Notes: a model not told the origin generated them from the letters alone. A stretch of 64,000 bases of DNA from an uncultured Roseibium sp. (GCF_947499295.1 NZ_CANMNP010000005.1:1-64000), one strand, 5' to 3'; counted from the first letter of the stretch, positions 25,262 to 34,356 are shown. Made by a program: numbers and translations.

Positions 25262-26725
25262 CTATCCGAGAGACCTCAACACGCCCTGAACACCATCAAC
25301 CTTCAGGTCTTGATAAACCCGCGTCACAGACGGTTTCAGAGCGCTGGCGAGGTCCGGATGGAAAATGTCACGAACGTCCAGGAAAGCCGCCACTCTCTCA
25401 GCATCGTCCTGCGTGTTTTCCGAGATGGATCTTAGCCGTTCGACCATGGGATCGCGCACATCGATTGGTCGACCGCTCAGGTCGGTGCCTCCGGCATAGT
25501 GCATCCAGGCAGCTACGACTGTGACCAGTCTCTGGGATGGGCGACCTGCGGAGAGATTGTCCTTCAGGGTTCCAAGAATGCGTTGTGGCAGCTTTTGGCT
25601 GCCGTCCATGGCGATCTGCCAGGTTCGATGTCTGATGGCCGGGTTGGCGAAGCGGGCCAAGAGCTCGTCGGCATAGACCTGAAGATCAACACCGGGCGGA
25701 GCTTTAAATGATGGAATGATTTCCTGCCGCCATACGGCTTTCAGAAAAGGGGCAAAGACTGAATCGGCAACGGTGTCGGCAACGGTTTCATGACCTGCCA
25801 GGTAGCCAAGATAGGCAATAGCTGAATGTGTGCCGTTGAGCATGCGCAATTTCATGTGTTCATACGGGGCAACGTCATTGACCAACTGCACACCGACAGC
25901 GCTGAGGTCGGGGCGTCTCCCCGTGCCGAATGCGGGAACAAAGTCGTCTTCGATCACCCATTGCCGGAACGGTTCGTGAAATACAGGCGCTTCGTCAAAT
26001 CGGCCGGTTTCAGAGGCAAGTGCGTCGATGTCTTCCGGCTTGGTGGCAGGCACAATCCTGTCGACCATGGTGGAGGGAAAGCGTCCTTCGCGTTCAATCC
26101 ACGCGGCGAGGTCTGGGTCGATCAGTGCGGCAAGCCCGATCACAACACCGCGCACCAGCTTGCCGTTGTCCGGCAGGTTGTCGCAGCTCAGAACGGTAAA
26201 AGGGGGCTCGCCCGCCGCCTTGCGCCTCGCCAGTGCCCGCACAAGATAGCCTGGCGCTGAGACAGGATTTAAATTTTTGAGGTCTGCCTCAATGTCCGGA
26301 TGCTTTGGATTGAGCCTTCCGGTCGAGGGATCATGGCAATAGCCCTTTTCGGTCACCGTGAGGCTGACGATCCGCGTTGCGGGATCAGTCATGGCGCTCA
26401 GGACAGCTTCCGGATCTTCTTTGGCCGCAAGCACGTCAGAAACGATCTCAACCTGTCGAAGCGACGTATCCCCGGAACCAAGTTCCTTTGCGATATAGAC
26501 GAATTCCTGAGGTGCCAGCTGATCGCGCGTTCGAGAGCTTTGAAGACTGACCCCGACGATGCCCCAGTCTCCGCCATGCTTTCGTTGTGCGTCTTCAATA
26601 TAGATAGCCCCGAAGGCTCGGAAAAATGCTCCGAGACCGAGATGGACAATGCCTGGTTTTGGCGCAGGTCCGCTTTGCCTGGTCAGGCGCGGTTGTTCAG
26701 CGGGCAAGCCAGCCTCCATCAACAT
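25262..26725 (-). CDS. uxuB: D-fructuronate reductase / D-mannonate oxidoreductase (mannitol dehydrogenase family)
   Basis: This protein of about 487 aa is a long-chain mannitol dehydrogenase-family enzyme. The N-terminal nucleotide fold begins VHLGLGAFFRAF, and the catalytic Lys region is MKLRMLNGTHSAIAYLG. UxuB reduces D-fructuronate to D-mannonate with NADH, and the gene context (uxaC, kduI, kduD) supports this over plain mannitol oxidation. The start is uncertain: ATG 26725 overlaps the end of kduD by 29 bases, while TTG 26707 has GGAGG just before it. It is last in the uronate operon. Confidence 0.85.
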   Translation of the reverse strand: MLMEAGLPAEQPRLTRQSGPAPKPGIVHLGLGAFFRAFGAIYIEDAQRKHGGDWGIVGVSLQSSRTRDQLAPQEFVYIAKELGSGDTSLRQVEIVSDVLAAKEDPEAVLSAMTDPATRIVSLTVTEKGYCHDPSTGRLNPKHPDIEADLKNLNPVSAPGYLVRALARRKAAGEPPFTVLSCDNLPDNGKLVRGVVIGLAALIDPDLAAWIEREGRFPSTMVDRIVPATKPEDIDALASETGRFDEAPVFHEPFRQWVIEDDFVPAFGTGRRPDLSAVGVQLVNDVAPYEHMKLRMLNGTHSAIAYLGYLAGHETVADTVADSVFAPFLKAVWRQEIIPSFKAPPGVDLQVYADELLARFANPAIRHRTWQIAMDGSQKLPQRILGTLKDNLSAGRPSQRLVTVVAAWMHYAGGTDLSGRPIDVRDPMVERLRSISENTQDDAERVAAFLDVRDIFHPDLASALKPSVTRVYQDLKVDGVQGVLRSLG

Positions 26726-27425
26726 TGAGTACGGCACCGTGAATATACTTTGCCGCGGAAGATGCAAGAAACACCGCTGCTTCACCGATATCGGCCGCTT
26801 CACCCCAGCGGCCTGCCGGGATCCGTTCCAGAATCTGCTTGTTGCGACCGGTATCTTCCCGAAGTGCCTTTGTGTTGTTGGTCGCGATATAACCGGGTGC
26901 GATTGCATTCACATTGATGCCCTGCGCCGCCCATTCATTGGCAAGCAGCTTGGTCAAGCCGGCAACGCCGTGTTTGGAGGCTGTGTAAGAGGGCACTCTG
27001 ATGCCACCCTGAAAGGACAGCAAGGAGGCGATATTGACAATGGATGCCGCCCTGCCCGCGGCAAGTGCTGCTCTGCCAAATGCCTGGCACGTGAAAAAGA
27101 CCGCCTTGAGATTGACATCCATGACGTCGTCCCAGTCTGCCTCGGTAAAGTCAATGCTGTCGGCACGCCGGATAATTCCGGCGTTGTTGACCAGAATGTC
27201 GATGGCTTCCTTCTCGAAGAGGGGCACAGCAGCTTTCGGGTCGGAAAAGTCGAGCGGTACGTGCCGCCCGTTCCTGATCTGGCTCAGTGTTTCTTCGCAG
27301 TCGCGACGCGCGGCACAAAGCACTTCTGCACCCGCATTGCTCATGGCAACCGCAATGGCCTGCCCAATTCCGGTATTGGCCCCGGTTACAAGCGCTCGTT
27401 TTCCTTCAAGCGAAAACGCGTTCAC
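26697..27425 (-). CDS. kduD: 2-dehydro-3-deoxy-D-gluconate 5-dehydrogenase
   Basis: This 242-aa SDR has the cofactor motif TGANTGIGQAIA, NNAGIIRR, the catalytic Ser in NIASLLSFQGG, Tyr/Lys in YTASKHG and the C-terminal NVDGGWLAR, matching KduD. It reduces 2,5-diketo-3-deoxygluconate to KDG in the unsaturated-uronate branch. It starts with GTG after GGAGG, and that GTG overlaps the kduI stop (GTGA). It works directly after KduI. Confidence 0.92.
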   Translation of the reverse strand: MNAFSLEGKRALVTGANTGIGQAIAVAMSNAGAEVLCAARRDCEETLSQIRNGRHVPLDFSDPKAAVPLFEKEAIDILVNNAGIIRRADSIDFTEADWDDVMDVNLKAVFFTCQAFGRAALAAGRAASIVNIASLLSFQGGIRVPSYTASKHGVAGLTKLLANEWAAQGINVNAIAPGYIATNNTKALREDTGRNKQILERIPAGRWGEAADIGEAAVFLASSAAKYIHGAVLNVDGGWLAR

Positions 27426-28246
27426 CGCAAGTCCTCCATCGCGACCATGTCCATATCGGTGAAATCAACATTGTCACCGGCCATGGCCCAGCAAAATGTG
27501 TAAGCACCCGTGCCAGCGCCGCAATGGATCGACCAGGGCGGTGATAGAACCGCCTCTTCGTTGGCCATTACAAGATGACGAGTCTCTTCCGGCTTGCCCA
27601 TGAAATGAAAGACCCGCTGGTCAACATCGAGCTTGAAATAGAGGTAGGCTTCCATACGCCGGTCGTGAACGTGTGCGGGCATCGTATTCCAGACCGACCC
27701 CGGTGCGAATTCGGTGTAGCCCATCAGGAGTTGGCAGCTGTCGGCAACTTCCGGATGGAGGAATTGCAGGATAACACGCTTGTTCGAAGTCTCTGCAGCA
27801 CCCAGTTCGACGCGTCGAGCATCCTGTAGCGTGATCAGCCGGGTCGGGTAGCTGTGGTGTGCGGGAGTGGACAAAACGTAATATCGGCCTGCTCCACTAA
27901 AGGTCACCGGGCCGGAACCCATTCCGGCATAGAGAACTTCCCCCCGGTCGATCTCATAGCTTTCGCCGGCAACCGTCACCTTGCCCTTGTCGCCGATATT
28001 TAGAATGCCGAGTTCTCGTCGGTCGAGAAGTGACGACGTACCGGCCTCCTTGACTTGATCAAGCACAAGATCTCCGTTTGCCGGAACAACGCCTCCGAGG
28101 ATCAACCGGTCATAGTGGCTATAGACAAGGTTGATCTTGTTGTCTTCGAACAGTCCGGAGACGTGAAAGTTTTCTCGAATGCCGTTGGTATCCAAAGACT
28201 TGGCTGTTTCCGGGTCAATGGCATAGCGTGTTTCTACATTCAGCAT
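27422..28246 (-). CDS. kduI: 5-dehydro-4-deoxy-D-glucuronate isomerase
   Basis: This 274-aa cupin-fold zinc isomerase has the KduI hallmark regions VYSHYDRLILGGVVP and TMPAHVHDRRMEAYLYF, with the zinc-binding His and Glu residues in the latter. It converts 5-keto-4-deoxyuronate, from unsaturated pectin or alginate-type oligosaccharides, to 2,5-diketo-3-deoxygluconate. ATG 28246 is chosen over an upstream TTG (28273) that has no ribosome site. Just upstream lies the remnant of kdgF, the cupin that normally feeds this enzyme. Confidence 0.93.
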   Translation of the reverse strand: MLNVETRYAIDPETAKSLDTNGIRENFHVSGLFEDNKINLVYSHYDRLILGGVVPANGDLVLDQVKEAGTSSLLDRRELGILNIGDKGKVTVAGESYEIDRGEVLYAGMGSGPVTFSGAGRYYVLSTPAHHSYPTRLITLQDARRVELGAAETSNKRVILQFLHPEVADSCQLLMGYTEFAPGSVWNTMPAHVHDRRMEAYLYFKLDVDQRVFHFMGKPEETRHLVMANEEAVLSPPWSIHCGAGTGAYTFCWAMAGDNVDFTDMDMVAMEDLR

Positions 28247-28276
28247 GTGATGAGCTTTCTGAATTGTCTGCAAGGC

Positions 28277-28474
28277 TTAGAAAAAATCGTCGCGGCGAGG
28301 CGCAAATGTGTCGATCAAAGTGCCGTGTGACAGGCAAACGCAACCATCTTTTGTGTTAGAGGGAGTGACAAAACTGCCTCCCGGGCCGACGTCAAACTCA
28401 GATCCATTGATCGAAAAGCGGAAGGTGCCGCTCTCCACACAGGTGGATTGAACACGGATTTGACTGTGCAGTTT
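28277..28474 (-). pseudogene. Truncated kdgF-like cupin remnant
   Basis: Between uxaC and kduI an open stretch of 65 codons without a proper start codon translates to the C-terminal two thirds of a KdgF-type cupin. It includes VESGTFRFSING, VGPGGSFVTPSN and ends GTLIDTFAPRRDDFF. The N-terminal part (roughly 40 residues) is missing. The usual metal motif HxHPHxQ reads HSQIRVQ, so at least two metal ligands are lost. KdgF opens 4,5-unsaturated monouronates ahead of KduI, so its gene belongs here and has decayed. The frame continues upstream into the uxaC end, with a GGGAGG at 28476-28481 but no ATG or GTG. Confidence 0.7.
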
Positions 28475-28494
28475 TCCTCCCGATGAATGGCTCG

Positions 28495-29937
28495 TCAGAG
28501 CCGGTAGGCCTGTTTTGCAAGCCTGTAAGTGAGGTCGTAGGCAACCTCATATGCCTCGTCTTCGTTCAATCTCCCGGACGTCACGAGTGAGGCGAGGTAT
28601 GCGCAGTCGACCCTGCGCGCCACATCATGGCGGGCAGGGATCGAACAAAAGGCTCGGGTGTCGTCGTTAAAGCCGACAGTGTTGTAGAATCCGGCTGTTT
28701 CGGTCGTCATTTCGCGGAACCGGCGCATGCCTTCCGCGCTGTCATGGAACCACCAGGCGGGACCCAGTTTGAGTGTCGGATAGACACCGGCAAGCGGCGC
28801 CAGTTCACGCGAATAAGCGGTCTCATCCAGGGTGAACAAAATGATGGAAAGGTCTTTTTCCAAACCATAGGCGTCGAGCAAGGGCTTCAGTGCTTCGACG
28901 TAGTTGGTTCTGGTGGGAATGTCGAAGCCCTTGTCACGCCCAAACGCATCCATGATCGAATTTGAATGGTTTCGATGACTTCCAGGATGGATCTGAAGCA
29001 CAAGCCCGTCTTCCAGGCTCATTCTTGCCATCTCGGTAAGCATATGCCCCCGGAAAATCTCAGCCTCATCAACCGTGCATGTGCCCTTGAGCGCCTTTTG
29101 AAACAATTCCTGAGCCTTCAGCGGTGACAGGTTTTCGGTTCTGGCAGTTGGATGGCCATGGTCGGATGATGTCGCGCCGAACGACTTGAAGTAAGCGCGT
29201 CTTGCCATGTGTGCGTTCAGATAGCCCTGCCAGGAGAGCGTGTCTTCTCCCGTAATGTCTCCGAAACGCTCGATATTTAGCTGAAAGCCCTCGAACTCCG
29301 GGTCAACCACCGGGTCCGGTCGATACGCCGTGACAACCCGTCCCCGCCAGCCGCTTTCCTGAATGGCGCGATGCCACTTGAGGTCATCAAGGGGCGACTC
29401 GGTTGTGGCGATGACCTCGATGTTGAAGCGCTTGAACAGAGCCCTGGGTTTGAAGTCCGGCTGTTTCAGCCGTTCGGCAATATGGTCATAGGCTTCTTCG
29501 GCAGTTTCTGCCGTCAGGCGCTTTGTCCAGCCGAACACTTCTTCAAAAGCGTGTTCAAGCCACATGCGGGAAGGGGTTGCGCGAAAGAGGTGAAAGTTTT
29601 GTGCAAAGGTCTTCCATATCTTTCGGCTGTCTGTTTCCGCTGGAGCACCGTCTCTCCGTTGAACACCAAGCTCGGTCAGGTCGATGCCTTGCGAGAACAG
29701 CATGCGCAGGACGTAGTGGTCGGGAATGACAAACAGGTGCGCCGGATCGGGAAAGGCCTTGTTTTCAGCATACCATTGCGGATCGGTGTGACCGTGCGGG
29801 CTGATAATCGGCAAATCCCGAACGCTCTCGTAGAGCCAGCGTGCAATCTCAAGAGCCTTGGGCTCGCTTGGCAGGAGGCGGTCTGGAGACAATCCTTTGA
29901 TTGCGGTTTCCGGAACTTTCGAATTCTCCACGACCAT
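28495..29937 (-). CDS. uxaC: Uronate isomerase
   Basis: This 480-aa amidohydrolase-superfamily isomerase has the metal-binding HxH in IISPHGHTDPQW, the family stretch VIPDHYVLRML, QIHPGSHRNHS and GFNDDTRAFCSIPARHDVARR near the C-terminus. It converts D-glucuronate to fructuronate and D-galacturonate to tagaturonate. ATG 29937 is chosen because GGGAGA lies 5 bases upstream. The track of 16 extra residues has no such site. It is first in the operon uxaC, kdgF remnant, kduI, kduD, uxuB. Mannonate dehydratase and KDG kinase/aldolase genes are not in the window. Confidence 0.94.
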   Translation of the reverse strand: MVVENSKVPETAIKGLSPDRLLPSEPKALEIARWLYESVRDLPIISPHGHTDPQWYAENKAFPDPAHLFVIPDHYVLRMLFSQGIDLTELGVQRRDGAPAETDSRKIWKTFAQNFHLFRATPSRMWLEHAFEEVFGWTKRLTAETAEEAYDHIAERLKQPDFKPRALFKRFNIEVIATTESPLDDLKWHRAIQESGWRGRVVTAYRPDPVVDPEFEGFQLNIERFGDITGEDTLSWQGYLNAHMARRAYFKSFGATSSDHGHPTARTENLSPLKAQELFQKALKGTCTVDEAEIFRGHMLTEMARMSLEDGLVLQIHPGSHRNHSNSIMDAFGRDKGFDIPTRTNYVEALKPLLDAYGLEKDLSIILFTLDETAYSRELAPLAGVYPTLKLGPAWWFHDSAEGMRRFREMTTETAGFYNTVGFNDDTRAFCSIPARHDVARRVDCAYLASLVTSGRLNEDEAYEVAYDLTYRLAKQAYRL

Positions 29938-29978
29938 GCGGGTCTCCCGTACACACAAACCGGATCGCCATATTGCGA

Positions 29979-29998
29979 CTAGCAAACTGATATGCTAG
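29979..29998. promoter_or_regulatory. Candidate GntR operator between uxaC and the regulator
   Basis: CTAGCA (29979-29984) and TGCTAG (29993-29998) form a 6-bp inverted repeat with 8 bases between, flanked by the repeated word CTGAT. It lies 42 bases from the uxaC start and 31 from the GntR start, the position expected for a uronate-responsive FCD-GntR operator. The assignment is positional only. Confidence 0.45.
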
Positions 29999-30028
29999 CT
30001 GATTAGATAAGTCAACGGAGAGAAGCTG

Positions 30029-30724
30029 ATGGCAGACTCAAGCGCCCTAAAGGTGCTGGAACCAATCAAAATTCCCAAAGTTGCCGATACGGTTTTTGAG
30101 GAACTGCATCAGCAGATCCTGTCATTGGAATTGCCACCCGGAACAAAGGTGTCAGAAATTGAGGTGGCGAAGGCTCTTGGTATTTCGCGGCAACCGGTTC
30201 GTGATGCCTTCTTTCGCCTGTCTCAACTCGGCTTCCTTCTAATCCGTCCTCAGCGGGCAACTGTAATTTCCAAGATTTCGGAACAAGCGGTCCTGCGTGC
30301 GAAATTCATGCGGATCGCTCTCGAGCTGGCATGCTGGAAGGCGGCGATGAGCGTGATTTCCGATGCACAAGTTGATGATCTGGAGCTGTTGCTCAAGGAG
30401 CAGGCGAAGGCGGTCAGCGCCAATGATCTGAAAGGGTTCCATTCACTGGACGACGATCTGCACCGTCGTATCTGCGAGATCGCCGGACATGAATATGCCT
30501 GGTCATTCATCCGCGAGCAAAAGGCGCATATGGACCGTGTGCGCTTCATTTCTCTGACGATTGGAGCGGCGCAAAGAGCGTATGATGATCATATCGAGCT
30601 GCTTGACATCCTGCGCGCGCGCGATCACACGCGTCTGGAACCTATCTTGAACGAACATCTCGGCCGGATCGAACTCACCCTCGCGCAAATTCGCGATGAA
30701 AAGCCCGAATACTTTCAGGAATAG
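30029..30724 (+). CDS. GntR-family (FCD) transcriptional regulator
   Basis: This 231-aa protein has a winged helix-turn-helix (residues 20-75, SEIEVAKALGISRQPVRDAF) and an FCD effector domain. The metal/effector residues lie in DDDLHRRICEIAGH and the later YDDHIELLDIL. Its divergent position next to uxaC makes it the likely local repressor, comparable to ExuR/UxuR or KdgR-type GntR proteins. GGAG precedes the ATG. Confidence 0.87.
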   Translation: MADSSALKVLEPIKIPKVADTVFEELHQQILSLELPPGTKVSEIEVAKALGISRQPVRDAFFRLSQLGFLLIRPQRATVISKISEQAVLRAKFMRIALELACWKAAMSVISDAQVDDLELLLKEQAKAVSANDLKGFHSLDDDLHRRICEIAGHEYAWSFIREQKAHMDRVRFISLTIGAAQRAYDDHIELLDILRARDHTRLEPILNEHLGRIELTLAQIRDEKPEYFQE

Positions 30725-30741
30725 TGCGGCCGATTGCGATG

Positions 30742-31647
30742 TTATGGGCGCGGGACGCGTCTGCTCACCTGCGTTTTGATCCAATTGACAAAATCGGTCG
30801 CCGCCGGACTGAGTTTTCCTGCCGGTGTGGCGACATAGTAGTTATGTCCCGAACCGTCTTTCACCGGTGCGAGTTGCTTCAGGGCGCCTGACGTGATCTC
30901 GGCTTCCACGAGATACGTCGGCAGGATTGCGGCTCCCATGCCGTTTACCGCGGCTGAGATAATCAACGGAAACTGATCGAAATAGCTGCCCATTTGTATG
31001 CGTTCTTCCGAGCCGGGTACCGATTTCCGGAAAACGCTCCATAGATGCGGGCGGGTCGTCAGATGCAGCAAGGGCATCCGGAATATGTCTTCACGATTGG
31101 AGACACGGTGCTCCTCGATCAAGGCCGGAGCCGCTGCAACAATCAGGTCTTCCGGGCAAAGCGGCGTCAGTTTTGCTCCAGGCCAATCATTAGCGCCGAA
31201 ATGAATGGCCACATCGATCCCCTGTTCGGCAATGTCGAAGGGTTCTGACCGGCTGTAAAGCATCAGGTCGAGATTTTGGCGCTTTGCTTTGAATTCCCCA
31301 AGGCGTGGAACCAGCCAGCGTTCCCCAAACGCTGGAAGTACTCCGATTGTAAGCATTTCCTGCGTGCTTCCAGCTGCAACTGCTTGCGAAATGGTAGTGC
31401 GCAGCCGTGTGAGATCGGACGCAAGGCTGTCGCCCAGGGATCTTCCGGCCTGAGTCAATCGGATGCCGCGGCCTTCGCGCCGAAAAAGAGCCGCACCGAT
31501 CTGGTCTTCCAGTTCCTTGACCTGCCGGCTGACACCGCTTTGTGTCAGGCCCAGTTCCTCGGCTGCTGCGGTGAAACTCTGATGCTTGGCGGCAGCTTCA
31601 AAACAACGCAGCACAGAAACGCTTGGCAAGGGGATGTCGCGCTTCAT
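30742..31647 (-). CDS. LysR-family regulator, GcvA-like
   Basis: This 301-aa protein has the LysR helix-turn-helix at residues 9-66 (AAAEELGLTQSGVSRQVKELE) and a periplasmic-binding-like effector domain. The start LPSVSVLRCFEAAAKHQSFT is typical of the GcvA group. It is divergent from lysine 6-dehydrogenase, with a 114-base shared promoter region holding a clear inverted repeat, so it probably controls lysine degradation. AGGAG lies 8 bases before the ATG. Confidence 0.88.
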   Translation of the reverse strand: MKRDIPLPSVSVLRCFEAAAKHQSFTAAAEELGLTQSGVSRQVKELEDQIGAALFRREGRGIRLTQAGRSLGDSLASDLTRLRTTISQAVAAGSTQEMLTIGVLPAFGERWLVPRLGEFKAKRQNLDLMLYSRSEPFDIAEQGIDVAIHFGANDWPGAKLTPLCPEDLIVAAAPALIEEHRVSNREDIFRMPLLHLTTRPHLWSVFRKSVPGSEERIQMGSYFDQFPLIISAAVNGMGAAILPTYLVEAEITSGALKQLAPVKDGSGHNYYVATPAGKLSPAATDFVNWIKTQVSRRVPRP

Positions 31648-31665
31648 CTAGACCACTCCTCTCAT

Positions 31666-31689
31666 GAGTTTTAGTCATGAATAAAACTC
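31666..31689. promoter_or_regulatory. Candidate LysR operator upstream of lysine dehydrogenase
   Basis: GAGTTTTA (31666-31673) and TAAAACTC (31682-31689) are perfect 8-bp arms with an 8-base spacer. TCATGA occurs twice in the same stretch (31662-31667 and 31675-31680). It is 18 bases from the LysR ATG and 72 bases from the dehydrogenase ATG, which fits dual control from one site. Confidence 0.55.
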
Positions 31690-31761
31690 TTTTTCAGGTA
31701 TTTTTGTGCAGGTCAAGGAGGAGTATTCTCTAAGGCAATCGACAACGGGGATCAAACTGAC

Positions 31762-32817
31762 ATGCAGAAGATAGCGGTTTTGGGGCTCGGCAAGGTCGGC
31801 ACATTGGCTGCTGAGTTGCTGCATGCAACGGGTTTTTCCGTGACGGGATTTGATGCGCATGCGGTGCCGGGTTTGCCGTTCAAGACGCGGCAGATCGATG
31901 TTGGTGACGGCGCTGCGCTTGAGGCCGTCCTCAAAGACTTCAACTCGGTGCTGTCCTGTTTGCCCTATTTCCTCAATATCGGCGTTGCCACTAGCGCGCA
32001 TAATCTCGGACTTCACTATTTCGATCTGACCGAGGATGTGCCGACCACAAAGGCGATCCAGGAACTTGCCAAGACTTCACGTGGCATCATGGCACCGCAA
32101 TGCGGACTGGCTCCCGGTTTTGTGGGAATTGTCGGGGCCCACCTGATCGATGCTTTTGAAACGTGCCGGTCATGCCGCATGCGTGTCGGAGCGCTGCCTC
32201 AGAACCCAACCGGTCTCATGGGCTATTCCTTCAATTGGTCGCCTGAAGGGGTGGTGAACGAATATCTCAATGATTGCGAAGTTCTTGAGAACGGTGAGAT
32301 CAAGTGGGTCTCGCCGATGGAATGGATTGAAAAGATCGTCATTGGGGGCATCGAACTCGAGGCCTTTACAACGTCAGGCGGTCTTGGGACGATGTGCGAG
32401 ACTTACAAGGACCGCGTTCCGAACATCGACTACAAGACAATGCGCTATCCGGGGCACGTGCAGTTGATGAATTTCTTCTTCCACGAACTTCTGATGCGTG
32501 ACAGGCGCAAGGAGGCAGGAGAAATCCTGGTCAACGCCAAGCCTCCTGTCAGTGACGACATCGTTTTTGTCCACGTGTCAGCCGAAGGCGAAATCAACGG
32601 ACGGATGCAACGCAAGGAATTCGTTCGCGGCTTGAAACCGGTTGAGATTGCCGGCCAGGAACGGACAGCCATAGCCTGGACGACAGCCTCGTCAGTGGTC
32701 GCAATCATCGAAATGGTTCGCGAGGGAACTTTGCCCGACCACGGCTTTCTCAAACAGGAAGATGTGTCGCTCGAGACGTTTTTGAAAACGCATAACGGCG
32801 CTCGTTACAACGCATAG
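31762..32817 (+). CDS. Saccharopine dehydrogenase-family protein, probable L-lysine 6-dehydrogenase
   Basis: This 351-aa Rossmann-fold protein begins KIAVLGLGKVGTLAAELL. It continues with the family stretch VLSCLPYFLN and CGLAPGFVGIVGAHLID. The single-domain length matches bacterial lysine 6-dehydrogenase (Agrobacterium, Geobacillus type), which deaminates lysine oxidatively to 2-aminoadipate semialdehyde/piperideine-6-carboxylate. The next gene encodes the enzyme that oxidises exactly this product, which supports the call. Carboxynorspermidine-type reductases are the main alternative. Confidence 0.8.
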   Translation: MQKIAVLGLGKVGTLAAELLHATGFSVTGFDAHAVPGLPFKTRQIDVGDGAALEAVLKDFNSVLSCLPYFLNIGVATSAHNLGLHYFDLTEDVPTTKAIQELAKTSRGIMAPQCGLAPGFVGIVGAHLIDAFETCRSCRMRVGALPQNPTGLMGYSFNWSPEGVVNEYLNDCEVLENGEIKWVSPMEWIEKIVIGGIELEAFTTSGGLGTMCETYKDRVPNIDYKTMRYPGHVQLMNFFFHELLMRDRRKEAGEILVNAKPPVSDDIVFVHVSAEGEINGRMQRKEFVRGLKPVEIAGQERTAIAWTTASSVVAIIEMVREGTLPDHGFLKQEDVSLETFLKTHNGARYNA

Positions 32818-32856
32818 TCCGAAGCGCCAACACTCAAATTATCCGAGGAGTTAGAC

Positions 32857-34356
32857 ATGGAACATTCCCAGGTCCTGAGCACGCTTGGCTTCAGCGCAAA
32901 TGAATTGACCGGCGGAACACTTGCCGTCAAGTCGCCGATCGACGGCGCTCAGATTGCTCAGGTGCATGAAACACCATTGGGCGATATGGAGAAAATCATC
33001 ACCCGCTCACAGGCCGCGTTTGCAAGCTGGCGGGCTCTCCCGGCGCCACGCAGGGGTGAGCTGGTCCGCCTTCTTGGCGAAGAGTTGAGAGACGCAAAAG
33101 AGGCGCTTGGTGCGCTTGTTACGCTTGAGGCCGGCAAGATCACATCCGAAGGGCTTGGTGAAGTTCAGGAGATGATCGATATCTGTGACTTCGCGGTTGG
33201 TCAGTCCCGTCAACTTTACGGTCTGACAATCGCCTCGGAGCGCCCCGGTCACAAAATGTCTGAAACCTGGCACCCGATGGGACCTTGTGGCGTCATCACC
33301 GCCTTCAACTTTCCGGTCGCCGTTTGGGCCTGGAACACGGCCCTGGCCCTAATATGCGGTAATCCCATAATCTGGAAGCCGTCGGAGAAGACGCCCCTGA
33401 CGGCCTTGGCTTGCCAGAAGATCTTCCAAAGGGCACTGGCGCGTTTCGGAAAGGATGCTCCGGAAAACCTGTTGCAGGTCGTCATCGGCGGCGCGGATGT
33501 CGGAGATGCGCTTGTAACGTCAAGGGACGTGCCAGTCCTCTCGGCAACCGGTTCAACACGTATGGGCTCTGTTGTTGGACCAAAAGTCGCCACGCGTTTC
33601 GGACGTTCAATCCTTGAATTGGGCGGCAACAACGCAATGATCGTTGCGCCGAGCGCCGATCTGGAAATGGCCGTAAGGGCAATTGTCTTTTCCGCGGTGG
33701 GAACCGCCGGTCAACGCTGCACGTCCTTGCGCCGTCTGATCGTGCATTCCACGATCAAGGACACACTCGTTGGTAAGCTCAAGAATGCCTATGAAAGCTT
33801 GAAGATCGGTGACCCGCGCCACGAAAGCACGTTGATCGGGCCATTGGTGGACGAGGGGGCGCTTGAGGCAATGCAGCTAGCGCTGTCAAAGGCGCGCTCC
33901 GAAGGCGCGCGTGTCCACGGAGGCGGCAAGGTGAGCGAAGGGGTTCCTGCCGGTTGCTATGCAGCTCCCGCGCTCGTTGAAATGCCCGAACAGACCGAGA
34001 CTGTGAAAACGGAAACCTTTGCGCCCATCCTCTATGTGATGAGCTACGAGACCCTTGAAGAAGCGATCACCCTTCAGAACGAAGTTCCCCAGGGACTATC
34101 GTCCTGTATCTTCACACTCAATATGCGTGAAGCGGAAACCTTCCTGTCGGCAGTCGGATCCGACTGCGGTATCGCCAATGTCAATATCGGTCCATCAGGG
34201 GCCGAGATCGGCGGTGCGTTCGGCGGCGAAAAGGAAACCGGGGGCGGCCGCGAGTCGGGTTCAGATGCCTGGAAGGGCTATATGCGACGTCAGACCTCGA
34301 CGGTGAACTATTCGGCTGAATTGCCGCTGGCACAAGGTGTCGAGTTTGACATTTAA
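32857..34356 (+). CDS. amaB: Piperideine-6-carboxylate / 2-aminoadipate-semialdehyde dehydrogenase (ALDH7 family)
   Basis: This 499-aa aldehyde dehydrogenase of the ALDH7/antiquitin group has NAD-binding residues in NPIIWKPSEKTPL, the catalytic Glu in ILELGGNNAMIV and the catalytic Cys in GTAGQRCTSLRR. ALDH7 enzymes oxidise the semialdehyde derived from lysine to 2-aminoadipate. The 39-base gap and strand shared with the lysine dehydrogenase indicate an operon. The CGGAGGAG-like site (GAGGAGTTAGAC) precedes the ATG. Confidence 0.87.
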   Translation: MEHSQVLSTLGFSANELTGGTLAVKSPIDGAQIAQVHETPLGDMEKIITRSQAAFASWRALPAPRRGELVRLLGEELRDAKEALGALVTLEAGKITSEGLGEVQEMIDICDFAVGQSRQLYGLTIASERPGHKMSETWHPMGPCGVITAFNFPVAVWAWNTALALICGNPIIWKPSEKTPLTALACQKIFQRALARFGKDAPENLLQVVIGGADVGDALVTSRDVPVLSATGSTRMGSVVGPKVATRFGRSILELGGNNAMIVAPSADLEMAVRAIVFSAVGTAGQRCTSLRRLIVHSTIKDTLVGKLKNAYESLKIGDPRHESTLIGPLVDEGALEAMQLALSKARSEGARVHGGGKVSEGVPAGCYAAPALVEMPEQTETVKTETFAPILYVMSYETLEEAITLQNEVPQGLSSCIFTLNMREAETFLSAVGSDCGIANVNIGPSGAEIGGAFGGEKETGGGRESGSDAWKGYMRRQTSTVNYSAELPLAQGVEFDI

